From Gaiellasilicea sp963829845 (GTDB lineage: Bacteria; Actinomycetota; Thermoleophilia; Gaiellales; Gaiellaceae): 64,000 bases of DNA. The stretch covers positions 124,001 through 188,000 of the forward strand of contig CAWHKD010000019.1 of the NCBI GenBank assembly GCA_963829845.1, read 5' to 3'. Below the pieces are notes generated by a model that had not been told where the DNA came from, searched no databases, and saw only the letters and a list, made by a program, of their open reading frames with translations. Position 1 is the stretch's first letter; every line of letters starts with the position of its first letter. Shown here piece by piece: positions 40,823 through 48,430 of this stretch. The translations under genes were made by a program, and so were the position numbers.

Positions 40823-43612
40823 TTGTCCCCGTGGTTTCGCAGGAAGAAGAAGCAAGAAGCAACCGAGCAGCCGGCGACCGTCGTCGCCCCGCCTGCTCCA
40901 CAGCCGGAACCGGCTGAGCAGACCCCCGCATCGGCTCCGGCCGATGCGACAACCGATCCGAGGAAGCGTCGTCGCGGCAGCCGCGGTGGTCGTGGACGCA
41001 AGAAGCCGGGCGCCGTCGCGACCGCCGAGCAGCCGGCCGAGACGGCGGAAAAGCCCGAGCAGAAGCCCGCGTCGCAACGCCGTGAGCGCAAGCCCGCCGA
41101 GCGAAGCCAGCGTCAGGAGCGCCGCGCGAACCAGCAGGGCAACCGCCGCCGCGTGCCGCAGAAGCGGGCGCCGCTGCCGAAGGCGAAGCGCGAGCTCCTG
41201 ATCTCGGTCGACGTCGGCGAGCAGCGCGTCGCCATCCTCGAGGACGACCGCGTCGCCGAGGTCTACCTCGAGCGGCCCGAGCGCCGTTCGATCGCCGGAA
41301 ACATCTATCTCGGCACCGTCGACAACGTCCTTCCCGGGATGGAGGCGGCGTTCGTCGAGATCGGCCTCGAGAAGAACGGTTTTCTCTACGTCGACGAGAT
41401 CGTCGTGCCCGAGCTCGAGGGCAAGCGGCACGGCAAGAAGATCACCGACCTGATCGCGCGCGGCCAGCAGATCCTCGTCCAGGCGGTCAAGGACCCGATG
41501 AAGACGAAGGGCGCGCGGCTGACGACTGAGATCTCGCTCCCCGGCCGCTTCCTCGTCTTCGTGCCGCAGGGCGAGGGCCTCGGCGTCTCGCGCCGGCTCG
41601 ACGACACCGAACGGACGCGCCTGAAGGACATCATCAAGAAGCTCGACGTCAAGGACGGCGGCGTCATCGTCCGCACCGCGGCGGACGGCGCCTCCGCCGA
41701 GGACATCGAGCGCGACCTCGTCTTCTTGCAGCGGCTGTGGAAGACGATCCAGGCGCGCGCCAAGAACGCAAAGTCGCCGTCGCTCGTCTACCAGGAGGCT
41801 GAGCTGCCGCTGCGGATCGTCCGCGATCTCTTCGCCGGCGACTTCGAAAGCGCCCAGATCGACCACGAGCGCACGTTCAAGCGGATCGTCGGCTACCTGA
41901 AGAAGACCTCGCCGCACATGCTCGAGCGCGTGCACCGCTACAAGGAGAAGACGCCGCTGTTCGAGGGAACCGGCGTCGACGCCGAGATCCGCTCGACGCT
42001 GAACCGGCGCGTCGACCTGCCTTCGGGCGGCTACCTGATCTTCGACTACGCAGAAGCGTTCACCGTCGTCGACGTCAACACCGGGCGCTTCGTCGGCTCG
42101 CGCTCGAAGAACTCGACCGGACGGCTCGAGGACACGATCACGAAGAACAACCTCGAGGCGGTGAAGGAGGTCGTGCGTCAGCTGCGGCTGCGCGACATCG
42201 GCGGGATCATCGTCATCGACTTCATCGACATGGCGAACCCGAAGAACCGGGCGACCGTGGAGGAGGCGCTCCGCACCGAGCTCGAGCGCGACCGGACGAA
42301 GACCTACGTCGTCGAGATCTCGCCGCTCGGCCTGGTCGAGATGACCCGCCAGAACGTGACCGATGGACCGCGCGAGATCCTGACCAAGAAGTGCCCGACC
42401 TGCGCCGGCGACGGCATCGTCCTCTCCGAGGCGTCGGCAGCGCTCGAGGTGGAGCGGCGCCTGCGCACGCTCGCCGCCGGCTCTCGCGCCCAGGCGTTCC
42501 AGGTCGAGGTCAACCCGAAGACGATGTCGCTCTTGCTCGGCAAGGGCGGTTCGCGTCTCGCCGAGATCGAGGAGGCGTCGAAGAAGCGTTTCTTCCTCGC
42601 ACCGAAGGACGGCGTGCACGCCGACCACGCAGCCGTGCTCGCCGAGGGCAAGCTCGTCGACCTGCAGCCTCCGGCGCCGATCGCGGAGGGCACCGAGGTC
42701 GACTTGAAGCTGGTCGAGCTGGACAAGCACGACGCGGCCGCGGCCGTCGGCAAGCTCGACGGCGTCGACGTCGTCGTCGGCGGTGCCGCAAAGCTCGTCG
42801 GCAAGAAGGCGAAGGTGCGGGTCGAGCGCGTGCTCGACGGGGTCGCTTACGCGACGGCGCTGAACGGCGTCGAGGCGCCGGTCGAGCCGATTACCTTCGA
42901 GAGCGAGGCCGAGAAGCCGACGCGGGCGCCGAGCCGGGCCAAGAAGGCGGCCGAGACGGGCGAGCCCGAGGCCACCGTCGTGGTCGAGGAGCCCGAGGCC
43001 GACGAGGCCGACGTCGAGGAAGACGCGACGGCGGCGGACGACGAGGTGACGGAGGCCGCGGCCGACGGCGCCGAGGGGACGCCCGCGAAGAAGAAGACGC
43101 GCCGCGGCTCCCGAGGCGGCCGCAACCGGAAGAAGAAGCCGGTGGCGGCGGGGGACGGGGCCGAGGCGGCTACCGAGTCCGACGCGGAGACAGACGCAGC
43201 GGCGGACGCCGACGGAGCAGCACCGGCCTCGCCGCGGATCCACGTCCCCGATCTCGAGCTCGGCGACGCCAAGCCGGCGCGGAAGCGGACGCCGAAGCCG
43301 AAGCCCAGCGCCGAGGAGGAGCCCAGCGACGACCAGGGCGAGGGCGAGGCCGGCGAGATGGTCGCGGCGGCGGTCGTCGAGGAGACGGACGGCACCGAGC
43401 CCGCTCCTGCGAAGAAGAAGACGCGCCGCGGCTCCCGTGGCGGTCGCAATCGGAAGAAGCCCGCTGCGACGGAGGTCGCCGACAACGGCGCCGAGCCCGC
43501 CGCCGACGCGGCGGAGCCGGAGCGCCAGGCCGAGGCAGCGACGAACGGCGGCGAGCCCGCGTCCGACGAGTACGTGCCGATGTCGGAATGGCTCGACGAC
43601 CTGGATCGCTAA
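40823..43612 (+). CDS. rne: Ribonuclease E/G
   Basis: 929 aa from a TTG with AGGAG upstream. A disordered basic N-terminal arm (1-125) precedes the S1 RNA-binding region (NIYLGTVDNVLPGMEAAFVEIGLEKNGFLYVDE). The catalytic domain holds the two metal aspartates in VVDVNTGRF and VIDFIDM, and the Zn-link CPTC in KKCPTCAGDG. A disordered C-terminal arm (about 690-929) follows. RRGSRGGRxRKK occurs three times, at about 50-61, 759-770 and 866-877, as RNA-binding patches separated by acidic Ala/Glu stretches. The central catalytic domain with arms on both sides is the actinobacterial layout. It initiates mRNA decay and rRNA processing. Confidence 0.96.
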   Translation: MSPWFRRKKKQEATEQPATVVAPPAPQPEPAEQTPASAPADATTDPRKRRRGSRGGRGRKKPGAVATAEQPAETAEKPEQKPASQRRERKPAERSQRQERRANQQGNRRRVPQKRAPLPKAKRELLISVDVGEQRVAILEDDRVAEVYLERPERRSIAGNIYLGTVDNVLPGMEAAFVEIGLEKNGFLYVDEIVVPELEGKRHGKKITDLIARGQQILVQAVKDPMKTKGARLTTEISLPGRFLVFVPQGEGLGVSRRLDDTERTRLKDIIKKLDVKDGGVIVRTAADGASAEDIERDLVFLQRLWKTIQARAKNAKSPSLVYQEAELPLRIVRDLFAGDFESAQIDHERTFKRIVGYLKKTSPHMLERVHRYKEKTPLFEGTGVDAEIRSTLNRRVDLPSGGYLIFDYAEAFTVVDVNTGRFVGSRSKNSTGRLEDTITKNNLEAVKEVVRQLRLRDIGGIIVIDFIDMANPKNRATVEEALRTELERDRTKTYVVEISPLGLVEMTRQNVTDGPREILTKKCPTCAGDGIVLSEASAALEVERRLRTLAAGSRAQAFQVEVNPKTMSLLLGKGGSRLAEIEEASKKRFFLAPKDGVHADHAAVLAEGKLVDLQPPAPIAEGTEVDLKLVELDKHDAAAAVGKLDGVDVVVGGAAKLVGKKAKVRVERVLDGVAYATALNGVEAPVEPITFESEAEKPTRAPSRAKKAAETGEPEATVVVEEPEADEADVEEDATAADDEVTEAAADGAEGTPAKKKTRRGSRGGRNRKKKPVAAGDGAEAATESDAETDAAADADGAAPASPRIHVPDLELGDAKPARKRTPKPKPSAEEEPSDDQGEGEAGEMVAAAVVEETDGTEPAPAKKKTRRGSRGGRNRKKPAATEVADNGAEPAADAAEPERQAEAATNGGEPASDEYVPMSEWLDDLDR

Positions 43613-43631
43613 CCGCTACACTGGCTCCTCT

Positions 43632-43653
43632 CGCGGGTCACGCCCGCGTTTTT
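43632..43653 (+). terminator. Intrinsic terminator or L21 leader hairpin
   Basis: CGCGGG (43632-43637), TCACG loop, CCCGCG (43643-43648), then TTTTT. It lies 20 bases after the rne stop and 28 before rplU. It may end rne transcripts or attenuate rplU-rpmA. Confidence 0.6.
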
Positions 43654-43680
43654 CTGCGCTCTAGCGCCCTGACCACCCTC

Positions 43681-44256
43681 ATGAACACGTATGCGATCAT
43701 CTCCGTCGGCGGCAAGCAATACCGCGTCAGCGAGGGCCAGACGCTGCTCGTCGACCGGCTCAAGCACGGCGCCGGCAAGACGTTCCAGCCGACCGTGCTG
43801 CTGATCGGCGGCGACGGCGGCACCGATCTCTCGCCGAGCGCGACAGTGACGGCGAGCGTTGTCGCCGACGTCAAGGGCGACAAGATCCGGATCGGCAAGT
43901 ATCGGCCGAAGAACGGCTACAAGAAGCACACCGGTTTCCGCGCCAGCCTGTCGGAGATCAAGATCGAGTCGATCGGCGTCGCCAAGAAGGCGGCCGCGAA
44001 GAAGAGCGAGCCGGCGGCGTCGAAGAAGGCCGAAAGGGCTCCGAAGACCGAGGCCGCGGCGCCCGCCGCAGACGATCACGTCAAGGGAATGCCGTCCGGC
44101 TACGAGGATTTGACAGTCGCCCAGATCAAGCAGCAGTCGGCCGACTGGAACCGGCCGATGCTCGAAGCCGCGCTCGAGTACGAGCAGGCTCACGGGAAGC
44201 GCAAGGGTGCGGTGGCGGCCATCGAGTCGGCCCTCACAGAGAAGGAGAGCGACTAA
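43681..44256 (+). CDS. rplU: Ribosomal protein bL21 with extra C-terminal domain
   Basis: 191 aa, nearly twice the normal L21 (about 103). Residues 1-102 are L21: MNTYAIISVGGKQYRVSEGQTLLVDRL, KIRIGKYRPKNGYKKHTGFR. A Lys/Ala-rich linker (about 103-140) follows, then a compact helical unit GYEDLTVAQIKQQSADWNRPMLEAALEYEQAHGKRKGAVAAIESAL (about 141-186). Similar short helical units are attached to other ribosomal or DNA-binding proteins in actinobacteria. The extension does not frameshift or overlap the neighbour except for one base with rpmA. It probably reaches from the L21 site to rRNA or a factor. Confidence 0.95.
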   Translation: MNTYAIISVGGKQYRVSEGQTLLVDRLKHGAGKTFQPTVLLIGGDGGTDLSPSATVTASVVADVKGDKIRIGKYRPKNGYKKHTGFRASLSEIKIESIGVAKKAAAKKSEPAASKKAERAPKTEAAAPAADDHVKGMPSGYEDLTVAQIKQQSADWNRPMLEAALEYEQAHGKRKGAVAAIESALTEKESD

Positions 44257-44528
44257 TGGCTCACAAAAAAGGTCTCGGTTCCTCCCGGAACGGCCGCGAC
44301 TCGAACGCGAAGCGGCTCGGCGTCAAGATCTTCGCCGGGCAGAAGGTGAAGGCCGGCATGATCATCGTCCGCCAGCGCGGGACCCGGTTCCGCCCGGGCG
44401 CGGGCGTCGGCATCGGCCGCGACGACACGATCTTCGCCAAGCGCGAGGGTACCGTCGAGTTCCGCACCTCGGGCGAGAAGCGCTTCATCTCGGTCGCCGA
44501 GATCCCCGAGACGACCGAAGCCACGTAA
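44256..44528 (+). CDS. rpmA: Ribosomal protein bL27
   Basis: 90 aa. MAHKKGLGSSRNGRDSNAKRLGVKIFAGQKVKAGMIIVRQRGTRFRPG is the canonical N-terminus, reaching toward the peptidyl-transferase centre. No N-terminal extension needing protease cleavage is present. It shares one base with the rplU stop, and its own TAA lies inside a palindrome (44525-44539) that is repeated before obg. Confidence 0.97.
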   Translation: MAHKKGLGSSRNGRDSNAKRLGVKIFAGQKVKAGMIIVRQRGTRFRPGAGVGIGRDDTIFAKREGTVEFRTSGEKRFISVAEIPETTEAT

Positions 44529-44539
44529 CAGACTGTTGC
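44525..44539. promoter_or_regulatory. Palindromic element, copy 1
   Basis: GTAACAGACTGTTGC, whose inner AACAGACTGTT is a perfect palindrome. It covers the rpmA stop codon and is nearly identical to copy 2, 59 bases downstream. Confidence 0.45.
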
Positions 44540-44583
44540 AGGGTCGGACGCTGCCGGCCGCTACGGCGCGGGGGGCCGTCCAA

Positions 44584-44598
44584 GTAACAGACTGTTAC
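44584..44598. promoter_or_regulatory. Palindromic element, copy 2
   Basis: GTAACAGACTGTTAC, a perfect 15-base palindrome, 12 bases before the obg GTG. Two copies in an 82-base spacer suggest a dimeric-regulator operator or an RNA stem-pair controlling obg. Confidence 0.5.
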
Positions 44599-44610
44599 TA
44601 AGCTAGCTCG

Positions 44611-45804
44611 GTGTTTCACGACCGCGCCCGCATCGACGTCCTTGCCGGCCGCGGCGGCGACGGAGGCCTGAGCTTTCGGCGCGAGAAGCACGTGCCCAAA
44701 GGCGGGCCTGACGGCGGCGACGGGGGCCGCGGCGGCGACGTCGTCCTCCGCGCCGACGACAGCCTCCGCGACCTTTCCTCCTTCCGTGCGAAGACGAAGT
44801 TCAAGGCCGGCCGCGGCGAGCCTGGCCGCGGCGCGCGCAAGCACGGCGCCGACGGCGCCACGATCGAGCTCGCGGTCCCGGTCGGGACGCAGGCGTACGG
44901 TCGCGAGGGCGAGCTGATCGCGGACCTCGCGAGCCCAGGTGCCCGCGTCGTCCTCGCCCGCGGCGGCCGGGGCGGCCGCGGCAACGCGCGTTTCGCCACG
45001 CCGGTCCGGCAGACGCCGCGCTTCGCCGAGGTGGGAGAGCCGCCCGAAGAGGCCGAGGTCGAGCTGCAGCTGAAGCTGCTCGCGGACGCTGCGATGGCCG
45101 GGCTCCCGAACGCGGGGAAGTCGTCGCTGCTGCGCCGGCTCTCGAACGCGAAGCCGAAGGTCGCCGACTATCCGTTCACGACACTGGCGCCGGTGCTCGG
45201 GACGGTCGAGTCTCCCGACGGTGCCCAGCTCACGGTCGCGGACATCCCGGGTCTGATCGAGGGCGCCAGTGAAGGGATCGGCTTGGGGCACGAGTTCCTC
45301 GCCCACCTCGAGCGCGCGCGGCTGCTGCTGCACGTAATCGACTCGTCCGAGGAGGACGTCGAGGAGCGCTTCCGCACGATCGACACCGAGCTCTCGCTCT
45401 ACGGCGCCGGGCTCGACGAGCGCCCCCAGGCCATCGTGTTGAACAAGATCGACCTGTTGCCGGATCCGCCCGGCTTCCCGGTCGAGGACGAGCGGATCGT
45501 TGGCGTCTTCCCGGTCTCCTGTGCGACGGGTGCCGGGATCGACGAGCTCAAGCTCGCCCTTTTCCGGCTCTGCCCGGGCGCACCCGAGCCGGTGTTCGAA
45601 GAGGCGCCCGAGCTGCCCGAGTTCCTCGAGTACCGGCCGCAGCCGCCTGCCCGCAGGACCTACCGGCTCTACCGAACCGACCGGGGTTTCCGGATCGTCG
45701 GCGAGGCTCCGCAGGGCGACGAGCTCGAGGCGGTGCTGAGAGCGGCGGGCGCCCGCAAGGGCCAGGAGGTCGAGATCGGCGAGGAGACGCTCGAATGGCA
45801 ATGA
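44611..45804 (+). CDS. obg: Obg/CgtA GTPase
   Basis: 397 aa from a GTG. The glycine-rich Obg fold (FHDRARIDVLAGRGGDGGLSFRREK...GGRGGRGN) covers 1-155. The GTPase domain has G1 GLPNAGKSS, G3 DIPGL and G4 NKID. The C-terminal OCT domain (TYRLYRTDRGFRIVGEAPQGDELEAVLRAAG) covers about 345-390. It is a ribosome-associated, essential GTPase for 50S maturation. nadD begins ten bases before its stop. Confidence 0.97.
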   Translation: MFHDRARIDVLAGRGGDGGLSFRREKHVPKGGPDGGDGGRGGDVVLRADDSLRDLSSFRAKTKFKAGRGEPGRGARKHGADGATIELAVPVGTQAYGREGELIADLASPGARVVLARGGRGGRGNARFATPVRQTPRFAEVGEPPEEAEVELQLKLLADAAMAGLPNAGKSSLLRRLSNAKPKVADYPFTTLAPVLGTVESPDGAQLTVADIPGLIEGASEGIGLGHEFLAHLERARLLLHVIDSSEEDVEERFRTIDTELSLYGAGLDERPQAIVLNKIDLLPDPPGFPVEDERIVGVFPVSCATGAGIDELKLALFRLCPGAPEPVFEEAPELPEFLEYRPQPPARRTYRLYRTDRGFRIVGEAPQGDELEAVLRAAGARKGQEVEIGEETLEWQ

Positions 45805-46343
45805 CGACCCAGATCGGCATCCTCGGCGGCCGCTTCGATCCGCCGCATCTCGGCCACGTTGCGCTCGCGCGGGCGGCCGTCGGGCACTTCGGCATCGACG
45901 ACCTGCGCGTCACGGTCGTCGCCGATGCGGCACACAAGCGGTCCGAGGCTTCCGTCGCCGACCGCCTCGCGATGGCGGCGCTCGCGTTCCGAGAACTCGA
46001 CGCATCAGTCGAGCTGGAGGAGCACCGCTACACGGTCGACGCGCTCGAAGCGGCCGGTTACGACGACCCGATCTTCCTGGTCGGCGCCGACGAGCTGCTC
46101 GCGTTCCCGACCTGGAAGCGCCCCGAGCGGGTGCTCGAGCTGGCGCGGCTCGGGGTCGCCACGCGCCCGGGTTACGCGCCGGCGACCGCCTCGCCACGCA
46201 TTCAGATCTTCGAGCTCGAGCCGCATCCGGTTTCCTCGTCCGAGATCCGACGCCGTGTTCGTGCCGGCGAGCCGGTCGGCGGCCTGGTCACCCCTGCCGT
46301 GGCGCAGTACATCGCCGAGCACGGGCTCTACCGCGACGATTGA
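45795..46343 (+). CDS. nadD: Nicotinate-nucleotide adenylyltransferase
   Basis: 182 aa. The nucleotide-binding motif is IGILGGRFDPPHLGHVALARAAV, with GGRFDPPH replacing the usual GGTFDPIH. The C-terminal motif is HPVSSSEIRRRVRAGEPV (the ISSTxIR site) followed by VAQYIAEHGLY. It makes nicotinic acid adenine dinucleotide from NaMN and ATP in NAD synthesis. It overlaps obg and is followed in the same frame by rsfS. Confidence 0.95.
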   Translation: MAMTTQIGILGGRFDPPHLGHVALARAAVGHFGIDDLRVTVVADAAHKRSEASVADRLAMAALAFRELDASVELEEHRYTVDALEAAGYDDPIFLVGADELLAFPTWKRPERVLELARLGVATRPGYAPATASPRIQIFELEPHPVSSSEIRRRVRAGEPVGGLVTPAVAQYIAEHGLYRDD

Positions 46344-46373
46344 CGTTCGGCTTTCCCGGCTACACTGAAAGCT

Positions 46374-46730
46374 CTGACTTCGCTCGAACAAGCACGCCGG
46401 ATCGCCGCTCTCGCAAGCGAGAAGCTGGCAGAAGACGTCGTCATTCTCGACATGAGGCCCGTGTGCGTCTACACGGACTTCTTCGTGCTCGCGACCGGCC
46501 GCAACGCGCGCCAGACGAAGGCGATCTTCGACGAGGTGCACGCGCAGCTGAAGCAGGACGGCAAGATCCTGCCGCGCGCGGTTGACGGGGCCAACGAGGC
46601 GGAGTGGATCATCGCCGACTACCTCGACGTCGTCCTGCACGTCTTCACGCCTGAGACACGAGCCTTCTACCGGCTCGAGGAGCTCTGGGGCGACGTTCCC
46701 GCCGTCGACGTCGAAGCGGCGACCGCCTAG
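46374..46730 (+). CDS. rsfS: Ribosomal silencing factor RsfS (likely CTG start)
   Basis: 118 aa if translation begins at CTG 46374. The protein would then start (M)TSLEQARRIAALASEKLAEDVVILDMRPVCVYTDFFVLATG, which matches the full RsfS/Iojap N-terminus. The first ATG in frame (46452) would delete the first helix and strand. No ATG, GTG or TTG exists between the nadD stop in the same frame and 46452. The rest (NARQTKAIFDEVHAQLKQDG; EWIIADYLDVVLHVFTPETRAFYRLEELWGD) is canonical. RsfS binds L14 on the 50S subunit and blocks subunit joining on starvation. Confidence 0.88.
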   Translation: MTSLEQARRIAALASEKLAEDVVILDMRPVCVYTDFFVLATGRNARQTKAIFDEVHAQLKQDGKILPRAVDGANEAEWIIADYLDVVLHVFTPETRAFYRLEELWGDVPAVDVEAATA

Positions 46731-46749
46731 CTACAATCCTCGAGACCCA

Positions 46750-46822
46750 GGGGCCATAGCTCAGCTGGGAGAGCGTCTGGCTGGCAGCCAGAAGGTCGCC
46801 GGTTCGAGCCCGGCTGGCTCCA
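46750..46822 (+). tRNA. tRNA-Ala(GGC)
   Basis: The acceptor GGGGCCA (46750-46756) pairs with TGGCTCC (46815-46821). The stem TCTGG/CCAGA holds loop CTGGCAG with anticodon GGC, and the T loop is TTCGAGC. It lies 19 bases after rsfS. Confidence 0.95.
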
Positions 46823-46877
46823 TCGCCGTTGTTCAGAGCTGTTCTCACAGCGGGAGATCTTCCGATCGACAGCTGTG

Positions 46878-46907
46878 AAGGGCCGCGCGAGCGGCCCTTC
46901 GGTTCTC
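46878..46907 (+). terminator. Intrinsic terminator after tRNA-Ala
   Basis: AAGGGCCGC (46878-46886), GCGA loop, GCGGCCCTT (46891-46899), followed by CGGTTCTCTT. It ends the long plus-strand block before the convergent DUF4389 gene. Confidence 0.7.
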
Positions 46908-46943
46908 TTCCGCGCCCGGCGTACGCGCGGGCTTTCGCTGCGC

Positions 46944-47678
46944 CTAAGCGGCCCGTGCCGCGGTCGCACTCGGGGCTGCTGTCACAGGAGTGTGGATGCT
47001 GGTCGCGGTCACGGGGTCGATGCTTCCGGCGTCGAGTTGGAAGGGCGGGTACGAGTCGGTCATCAACCCCGAGTAGGCGATGACGCGGAAGGCCCAGCGG
47101 TTGAGGCCGAGGACGACGTCGTAGAGCGGTCTCGGGTAGCGACTGGTGAAGATCAGGGCGGCCGCGGTGATGAGCACGAGCAGCCCGATCAGGCCGTCAG
47201 CGGAGGCGTACAGCAATCCGTCGGCGTCGTCGGTCCAGACGGACCAGATCGCGGCGAGAGGGAGCGCGACGATCAGGTAGTGCGGGATCGCGAGCAGCCA
47301 CCACTTGACGAGGGCGAGGCCGCGCGAGAGCCGTTCGGGATACTCGACTTCAAGTCTCGCCGGGTAATCCGCGTGCTCGGCAAGTGAGAAAGGCGGATAA
47401 CTGTTCGTGCCGAGGGCGCTGAACGAGTAGAAGCTGACGCGCCATGACCAGCGAAGCACGCCCACGTTGAAGTCGAAGATGCGCCGGGGGTAACGGCCGC
47501 TGGTGAGAATCGCAACGCCTGCGGCGGCAGTTGAGAGCACGAAACCGATCCAGAGAAAGAAGAGAACGATGAAGTGCGGGATGGCAAGCAGCCACTTGCC
47601 GAGCCAGCGCCAGCGGCTGACCTCCGGCTCGATCCGGCCCGTGAGGTGAATCGGTGAGGTTCTGTGCGGAGAAGTCAT
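46944..47678 (-). CDS. DUF4389 membrane protein
   Basis: 244 aa from the ATG at 47678 with AAGGAG eight bases upstream. Two DUF4389 units are arranged in tandem. The first is WRWLGKWLLAIPHFIVLFFLWIGFVLSTAAAGVAILTSGRYPRRIFDFNVGVLRWSWRVSFYSF, the second LVKWWLLAIPHYLIVALPLAAIW...LIFTSRYPRPLYDVVLGLNRWAFRVIAYSGLMTDSYPPF. The shared RYPR..FD/YD motifs and the YPPF ends define the family. Four helices are expected in the membrane. The function is unknown. It is minus strand with TetR and MFS genes upstream, separated by 98 bases. Confidence 0.85.
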   Translation of the reverse strand: MTSPHRTSPIHLTGRIEPEVSRWRWLGKWLLAIPHFIVLFFLWIGFVLSTAAAGVAILTSGRYPRRIFDFNVGVLRWSWRVSFYSFSALGTNSYPPFSLAEHADYPARLEVEYPERLSRGLALVKWWLLAIPHYLIVALPLAAIWSVWTDDADGLLYASADGLIGLLVLITAAALIFTSRYPRPLYDVVLGLNRWAFRVIAYSGLMTDSYPPFQLDAGSIDPVTATSIHTPVTAAPSATAARAA

Positions 47679-47776
47679 GGTCTCTGCTCCTTCGAGGTCA
47701 GGGGGTGTGATGGCGTGCGGGTGACGTGATGTAGGGCTCCGTGCGGACGCCTCGGCGCGCATCCGCTGAGTGCGTG

Positions 47777-48430
47777 TTATCGGGAGGTGGCTTCACGCTC
47801 GACTCTTTTCTGGGAGCCAATGGCGCTTTTCTGGGAGCCAATGGCGCCGAGAATGGTGCTGAGCATGACGGCCTCGGCTTCGGATTCTGGGATTCGTCCG
47901 CCCCGGATTTCGTGGCTTGCTGTGTGCACGAGCGAGCGGATCACGGCGAGCAGCCAGGAGACGGCCAGGTCGCTCCGGAAGACGCCCTGTCTCTGGCCGC
48001 GTTCGATCAGGGGCTCCAGCTGGTCGAGCATGGGGACGTGACGCCGGCGGAGTTCCTCGGCAGAGAGCCGCGCGGTGTTGAGTGCGAGGAGACCGTGGAA
48101 CTGCGCGAGTTGGCGCCAGGTCGCTCGGAGCACTCGCTCCAGCGCCTCCACCGGTTCGCCGCGGTGGGGTTCGGCGCCTCTCATCGCGTCGACGACTTGG
48201 TTGATCGCGTATTCCATGACGGCGTCGAGCAGCGACTCACGCGTCGGGAAATGGACGTAGATCGTGGCGCGGACGACGCCTGCGCGGCGAGCGATCTCCG
48301 ACATGCTGCTGTCGGGATCGCTCGCCAGCGCTTCCAGGGCGGCGTCGAGAATGGCCGCGACGCTGCGCTCCGCGTCGGCGCGGCGACGCCTCGGGGCGGC
48401 CGTTTCGGCGGGTGTCGTCCGCTTCGCCAT
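47777..48430 (-). CDS. TetR-family repressor
   Basis: 217 aa from the ATG at 48430, overlapping the efflux gene's stop (ATGA). The HTH lies at about 22-70 (AERSVAAILDAALEALASDPDSSMSEIARRAGVVRATIYVHFPTRESLLDAV). The C-terminal dimer/ligand domain is short and ends in a repeated heptapeptide (AIGSQKS, AIGSQKR) coded by a 21-bp perfect tandem duplication. It is cotranscribed behind a DHA2 exporter whose promoter bears two GACA-N4-TGTC palindromes, so it most likely represses that promoter in an autoregulatory loop. Confidence 0.88.
   Translation of the reverse strand: MAKRTTPAETAAPRRRRADAERSVAAILDAALEALASDPDSSMSEIARRAGVVRATIYVHFPTRESLLDAVMEYAINQVVDAMRGAEPHRGEPVEALERVLRATWRQLAQFHGLLALNTARLSAEELRRRHVPMLDQLEPLIERGQRQGVFRSDLAVSWLLAVIRSLVHTASHEIRGGRIPESEAEAVMLSTILGAIGSQKSAIGSQKRVEREATSR
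47805..47846. repeat. 21-bp perfect tandem duplication in TetR C-terminus
   Basis: CTTTTCTGGGAGCCAATGGC plus G (47805-47825) is repeated exactly at 47826-47846. It preserves the frame and adds seven residues near the C-terminus. Confidence 0.85.

Noticed and set aside
40805..43243. An 812-codon minus-strand open frame opposite RNase E
   Set aside because: It is low-complexity Leu/Arg/Asp antisense translation. The plus strand holds a complete RNase E/G.
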